Shown one piece after another: positions 60,237 to 64,000 of a DNA stretch of 64,000 nt; the first letter of the stretch is position 1, and each line of letters opens with the position of its first letter. The DNA lies in assembly GCA_963725395.1 (NCBI GenBank), contig CAVRYH010000001.1, positions 62,001-126,000 on the forward strand, read 5' to 3'. Below the pieces are notes generated by a model. It searched no databases, was not told where the DNA came from, and worked only from the letters and a program-made list of their open reading frames with translations. This stretch comes from Bog-756 sp963725395. GTDB taxonomy: Bacteria; Actinomycetota; Acidimicrobiia; Acidimicrobiales; RAAP-2. The position numbers were made by a program, and so were the translations under genes.

Positions 60237-61172
60237 ATGGCCGACGAGTACCCCATCCCGACCAGCGGCGAGCTCGACGACCTGTACGAGTCGCTGAAGA
60301 ACTGGGGACGCTGGGGTGACCACGACCAGCGGGGGACGCTCAACCATCTGACCGCCGACCACCGAATTGCGGCGGCCGCCCTCGTGACCACCGGCGAGAC
60401 GGTGAGCCTGGCCCACGACCTGGCCACCGAACCGTTGCCCGAACACCCCCATCCGGTACAGCACCACATGCTGGCCTCGGGCGACGCCCGTGACGGCAAC
60501 GGCATCCCCGGCTACGAGGCGGCCCGCGACCACCTGGCCCTCGACGTCCACGGGCTGTGGACCACCCATGTCGACGCCCTCTCCCACATGTTCGTCCGGG
60601 GTGAGATGTTCGGTGGCCGGCCGGCCAGTGAGGTGCGCAGTGACGGCGCCCGGTCCAACACCGTCCTCACCATGGCCGACGGCGTGGTGGGCCGGGGCGT
60701 GCTGCTCGACGTCCCCCGGGCCCTCGGCTGTGCGTACCTCGGGGACGGCCAGGTGGTGACCGTGGCCGATGTGGAGGCCACCCAGCGGGCTCAGGGCATC
60801 GAAGTGGGACCTGGGGACATCCTGCTAGTGGCGTGGGGCCGGGAGGCCCGCCGACGGGAGCGGCGCGGTTTCGACGGGTTCTCGGGGCTCCACCCGGAGT
60901 GTCTGGCTTGGTGGCACGCGCGGGAGGTGGCCGTCCTGGGCAGTGACGGGATCTCCGATCCCATGCCCTTCCTCGGCACCCCGCAGTGGCCCTTCCCGAT
61001 CCATCAGATCGGGATCACCGCCATGGGCCTCCCCCTCGTCGACAACATGCGGCTGGGCCCCCTTTCCGGTCGCTGCGCGGAACTCGGCCGCTGGGCCTTC
61101 CTCTTCACCATGGCGCCCCTGCGCGTCCCCGGGGGCACAGGCTGCCCGGTCAACCCGGTGGCCGTACTGTGA
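60237..61172 (+). CDS. Cyclase-family (kynurenine-formamidase-like) hydrolase
   Basis: 311 residues. LWTTHVDALSHMF carries the HxGTHxDxxxH-like metal motif of the cyclase family (THVDALSH). GWGDHDQRGTLNHLT-type start (WGRWGDHDQRGTLNHLTAD), and NTVLTMADGVVGRGVLLD. Members include formamidases and polyketide cyclases. Starts 13 bp after the SDR stop and overlaps the next gene (GTGA), so this is one operon. Confidence 0.85.
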   Translation: MADEYPIPTSGELDDLYESLKNWGRWGDHDQRGTLNHLTADHRIAAAALVTTGETVSLAHDLATEPLPEHPHPVQHHMLASGDARDGNGIPGYEAARDHLALDVHGLWTTHVDALSHMFVRGEMFGGRPASEVRSDGARSNTVLTMADGVVGRGVLLDVPRALGCAYLGDGQVVTVADVEATQRAQGIEVGPGDILLVAWGREARRRERRGFDGFSGLHPECLAWWHAREVAVLGSDGISDPMPFLGTPQWPFPIHQIGITAMGLPLVDNMRLGPLSGRCAELGRWAFLFTMAPLRVPGGTGCPVNPVAVL

Positions 61173-61561
61173 ACGCCCACGAAGAGCTTCGTGCCCTGGT
61201 CCAGCGTTACGCACGGGCGGCGGACGACCGCGACGTCGCCGCCCTGGCCTCGCTCTTCCATCCCGACGCCGAGCTGACCGGGGCGCGGGGCACCCAGACC
61301 CTGGAGGACTGGTTGGCCACCATGGCCGCCCCGCGGGCCTTCCCGACCAGCATGCACCTCATGGGCGACCCCCTGATCGAGCTGGACGCGGGGGCCGAGG
61401 GAGCCTCACTCGACACCTACGCCGTCGTCTACCAGCTCTCCGATCCGGGCTCGGAGACGGCCGACCTGACCCTCGGCATCCGCTATCTCGACCGTGCGGT
61501 CGTCCATACCGGTCGGTGGGTCCTCCGTCAACGAATCTCGCGCACCCTGTGGATGCGCTGA
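61169..61561 (+). CDS. SnoaL-like protein
   Basis: 130 residues of the nuclear-transport-factor-2-like/SnoaL fold: LRALVQRYARAADDRDVAAL and ASLFHPDAELTG at the start, and a C-terminal RWVLRQRISRTLWMR strand. GTG overlaps the cyclase stop. With the SDR and cyclase-family genes it suggests a small pathway acting on one carbonyl substrate. Catalytic residues uncertain. Confidence 0.82.
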   Translation: MNAHEELRALVQRYARAADDRDVAALASLFHPDAELTGARGTQTLEDWLATMAAPRAFPTSMHLMGDPLIELDAGAEGASLDTYAVVYQLSDPGSETADLTLGIRYLDRAVVHTGRWVLRQRISRTLWMR

Positions 61562-61688
61562 GTCCTGACTGGGCCAGGCCAGCCACCCGATCTGCTCCTG
61601 CACCGAACTCTGAGCATGGTCAGCGCTGTCCGCACCCCTGGCGCCGCGAGCCCCCTCCATCAGGGTCTCTGCGGTGTGAGCCCCCTCG
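61562..61688 (+). repeat. Two short direct repeats between convergent genes
   Basis: GAGCCCCCTC followed by (C)(A/G)TCAGGG occurs at 61648-61665 and again at 61678-61695, separated by 12 bp. The second copy runs into the stop codon of the minus-strand gene. Its origin is unknown. Confidence 0.35.
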
Positions 61689-62330
61689 TCAGGGGGCCGC
61701 TGCTGTTGTGGTCGTCGTAGGGGGCGCCGCGGTCGTCGTGGTTGTGGCCGGGGCCTGCGTCGTCGTCGTCACCGGGACGTTGGTAGTCGTGGTCGTGGGG
61801 GCCACGGTGGTGGTCGTCGAGGTGCTCGTTGTCGGTGGCCGACCCGGGGGCCGGGTCGTCGTCGTGGTCGTCGTGGGCTTAGTCGTCGTGGTCGTGGGCT
61901 TGGTTGTCGTGGGCTTGGTCGTCGTGGTCGTGGGCTTGGTCGTCGTGGGCTTGGTCGGGCTCGGGCTGGCGTCCAACGTCGAGCTGGCGGGGAGGTCGAC
62001 CAGGGCGTTCAACGGATTGCTGGTGAGACTGAGAGTGCTGGAGGTGGACGCCGGGGTGAACGGGAGGGCCGGGGTCACCGTGGACGCCGCCGGTTTGGGA
62101 GCGGTGGTGCTGGTCGTGGTGGAGGACGCCCCGCTGTCGGCCCCGCCGGTCGTGGAAGGGGATGGCGCGGCCGTGGCCACGGGAGCAGTGGTCCGGCCAC
62201 CCCCGGAGCCCTTTTGGAAGTGGACGTAGACCGGGATGGCGATCACGAGGGCCCAGGCGATCACGATGATCCAGAGGATGGGTGGCCCCTCCCTCCGGGG
62301 ATTCCCGCTCGAGTGGACTCCTTTGGCCAT
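61689..62330 (-). CDS. Membrane-anchored Thr-rich protein
   Basis: 213 residues from ATG 62330, preceded by GAAGGGGG. Short basic start, one membrane helix (ILWIIVIAWALVIAIPVYV), a linker, then a Thr/Pro/Lys-rich tail of about 110 residues with KPTTTTTKPTTT-type repeats. On DNA this is a run of near-identical GTCGTCGTGGTCGTGGGCTT units (about 61,857-61,950). Probably an O-mannosylated or wall-spanning stalk without enzymatic domain. Confidence 0.68.
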   Translation of the reverse strand: MAKGVHSSGNPRREGPPILWIIVIAWALVIAIPVYVHFQKGSGGGRTTAPVATAAPSPSTTGGADSGASSTTTSTTAPKPAASTVTPALPFTPASTSSTLSLTSNPLNALVDLPASSTLDASPSPTKPTTTKPTTTTTKPTTTKPTTTTTKPTTTTTTTRPPGRPPTTSTSTTTTVAPTTTTTNVPVTTTTQAPATTTTTAAPPTTTTTAAAP

Positions 62331-62704
62331 CAGGCCCCCTTCTCTTGCCACCCTTCTGCCCAAGAATGGGTTCGATTCGACCCAGGCGTCGATCCGGTCG
62401 TACAACGGCGCTGGGCTGATTGAAATTTCGAGGATGACCGCCAATGCTGGAAACCCGTGTCCCGGGTCCCTCTGGTCTGTCACCTTGACGTTCTCCACAC
62501 CCGGGGCCGGGCGAAGGCCGCAGCACTCGTCGCTCCACCGCACGGTCGGGTCGTCTTCAACATTGCCTAAAATCCGGCGTCCCGCAAAAGGCCATCAAGA
62601 CACCCCTAGCGAAAGGTAGTGACCGTCCTCGCCCGAGGGCACTGTGCGATCGTCCCGACCACCGTGCGAGCCCCAGGTCCGGCGCCCAGATGGGCTCCGC
62701 GGTT
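62331..62704 (-). other. Intergenic region
   Basis: About 370 bp upstream of the Thr-rich gene and downstream of the amidohydrolase gene. No gene-like frame in either strand; no strong hairpin noted. Confidence 0.3.
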
Positions 62705-64000
62705 TCAGCCCGGTAGCCGGCGCAGAAGTCGGCCGGGGCTGGCGCCCGTGGCCGTGCCTCCTTCGATCGTTACCTGCCCGCCGACCACCGTGGCCAGGAA
62801 TCCGACGGAGCGCTGCTCCAAGCGCCGGCCCCCTGCTGGCAGGTCGTCGACGAGACGGGGCACGTCCGGTGCGACAGCCGCCGGGTCGAAGACGTTCAGG
62901 TCGGCCACCATCCCCTCGCGAACGAGGCCCCGGTCGGCGAAACCCCACGCCAGGGCCGGTGCGAACGTGAGCATCCGGACCGCCTCTTCCAGGGCGAACT
63001 CCCCCCGGTCGCGTACCCAGTGGCCGAGCAGGTGGGTGTGGATCGAGGCGTCGGCGATCTGGCTCAGGTGGGCACCCGAGTCGGAGAAGGTCATCACGGC
63101 CCTCGGGTGGCGCAGGGCGCGGAGTAGCACCGCCTCGTCCTGGGGGTAGCGACTGGGCTGGATGAAGAGCTGGTCGCCGCCGCTGGCCACGCAGAGGTCG
63201 ATCATCGCCTCGGCGGGATCGACGCCCCGCTGACGGGCCACGTCGGCTACCGACGGGTTGGGCGGCAGGCCGTGCTCGTAGACCCGGATCCCCTCGAAAT
63301 CGGGCGGACGGGCCTGGGCACCCACACCGGTGAACGTGGCGTATTCGGCACCCACCGCGGCCTCGACGTAGGGCGCCCGGAGGACCGGGTCGGCCAGCAC
63401 GCGGAGCTGTTCGGCCAGAGGGGCGGCCCGCAGGTCGGCCCAGGTCGGGAGCAGGTCGAAGGGCAGCCTCGTCTTGAGGGACAACAGGACCGAGATGCCC
63501 CGGCAGTGGGTCTGGGCGATGACCCGGGCCCCACCGGCCGCCGCCTCGTCCAGGAAGTCGATGAGGAAGCCGGCGCCCCTGGTCGCCACCAGTCCGAAGG
63601 TCATCGGCACCCCGGTGGCCGCCCCGAGGGCGATCATCCGGTCGAGTGCCGCCCGGCGCAGGTCGGGATCGGGGGATGACATGGCCGCGTCCGCCCCCTC
63701 GAAGATGCCCGAGCCGGCCTCGCCCATGGCCGCCACCAGGGCCACCACCTCGTCCCACGACGCCAACCGGGAGGCCACCGGGCGGCCGTCGGAGGTTTCG
63801 TGGTGCTCGGTCCTCGAGGTCGAGAACCCGATGGCACCTGCCCTCAGGGACTCGGTCAGCTGGTCGGCCATGAGCGCCAGGTCCTCGGCGGTGGCCTCCT
63901 CCTCGAAGGCCCGCTCCCCCATGGCCCACGTTCGCAACGCCGAGTGGCCGACGTTGGCGGCGAAGTTGATCCCTTTGGGGAGTCGGTCGACCGCGTCGAG
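62705..64000 (-). CDS. N-acyl-D-amino-acid deacylase-like amidohydrolase (partial, 3' part)
   Basis: The frame enters at base 64000 and ends at 62705, so the N-terminal part is missing (432 codons seen). The visible sequence GINFAANVGHSALRTWAMG, AGAIGFSTSRTEHH and FSDSGAHLSQIADASIHTHL, with the C-terminal GMVADLNVFDPAAV, matches the amidohydrolase-3/D-aminoacylase group. The Asp/His of SDSGAH is a metal-site motif. It cleaves N-acyl-D-amino acids or related dipeptide-like amides in known members. Confidence 0.85.
   Translation of the reverse strand, partial: LDAVDRLPKGINFAANVGHSALRTWAMGERAFEEEATAEDLALMADQLTESLRAGAIGFSTSRTEHHETSDGRPVASRLASWDEVVALVAAMGEAGSGIFEGADAAMSSPDPDLRRAALDRMIALGAATGVPMTFGLVATRGAGFLIDFLDEAAAGGARVIAQTHCRGISVLLSLKTRLPFDLLPTWADLRAAPLAEQLRVLADPVLRAPYVEAAVGAEYATFTGVGAQARPPDFEGIRVYEHGLPPNPSVADVARQRGVDPAEAMIDLCVASGGDQLFIQPSRYPQDEAVLLRALRHPRAVMTFSDSGAHLSQIADASIHTHLLGHWVRDRGEFALEEAVRMLTFAPALAWGFADRGLVREGMVADLNVFDPAAVAPDVPRLVDDLPAGGRRLEQRSVGFLATVVGGQVTIEGGTATGASPGRLLRRLPG

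Noticed and set aside
61857..61950. CRISPR-like tandem DNA repeats
   Set aside because: They are codon-level repeats of KPTTT in a coding frame, without spacers or cas genes.
1..64000. tRNA genes, prophage or integrative element
   Set aside because: No T-arm/anticodon pattern, integrase, transposase, capsid or terminase gene was found anywhere in the window.

Overview
The window is high-GC actinobacterial chromosome. The class Acidimicrobiia is my best guess. This rests on a complete Pup-proteasome locus, a DUF4193 zinc-ribbon protein, two deazaflavin-dependent (F420-type) oxidoreductases, a ResR-like MerR gene beside the glycine cleavage genes, and secreted proteins built from GYWxVASDGGVFxFG repeats. 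There are no rRNA or tRNA genes, no CRISPR array, no insertion sequence and no prophage. Many operon heads carry a TAGNNT-type -10 box either 6-9 nt before the start codon (leaderless) or 25-55 nt before a Shine-Dalgarno start.

Layout. 1-5.9 kb is the Pup-proteasome system in the order mpa-dop-pup-prcB-prcA-pafA: ATPase, depupylase, tag, core particle, ligase. 5.9-12.6 kb holds protein export (two tandem signal peptidases, TatB-like, TatC), a Ski2-like helicase and a double ThyX-like protein. 12.6-13.1 kb is a gene-free interval with a promoter-like pair and strong RNA hairpins. 13-18.9 kb holds small zinc-ribbon proteins, a GNAT enzyme, a nitroreductase, a methyltransferase and an F420-type protein. 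At 18,888-18,915 there is a 28-bp sequence with the organisation of a chromosome-dimer-resolution (dif/XerCD) site, followed by about 670 bp without genes. This may be the replication terminus. Left of it nearly all genes are on the + strand; to the right they are mixed with a large minus-strand share.

20-30 kb: class II aldolase, glycine cleavage genes gcvPA/gcvPB/gcvT with a MerR regulator and a nuclease-like protein, a heme-monooxygenase-like/DUF2889/lipoprotein overlap operon, a small Ser-Val-Gly-Ser repeat protein, CorA, and a gamma-carbonic-anhydrase-like protein. 30-43 kb: two polytopic GT-C/GT87-like envelope proteins, an amidohydrolase, an Rpf-type domain fused to propeller-like repeats, a helix-turn-helix pair, Tam-like methyltransferase, cupin, PhzF, lipoproteins and a Cys-rich repeat protein. 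43-48.7 kb: a cytochrome P450 and a Zur-regulated zinc ABC importer. 48.7-56 kb: secreted alpha/beta hydrolase, GtrA-like flippase, zinc-ribbon membrane protein, FN3-propeller surface protein, second HTH protein, polytopic protein. 56-64 kb: a PAS-GGDEF-EAL cyclic-di-GMP protein, a short-chain dehydrogenase/cyclase/SnoaL-like operon, a Thr-rich anchored protein and a partial D-aminoacylase-like amidohydrolase.

Four genes (GNAT, CGWC zinc finger, Rpf-repeat protein, SDR) each read correctly only if one frameshift is allowed, always in a GC-rich stretch. That pattern suggests sequence errors at least as much as real decay.
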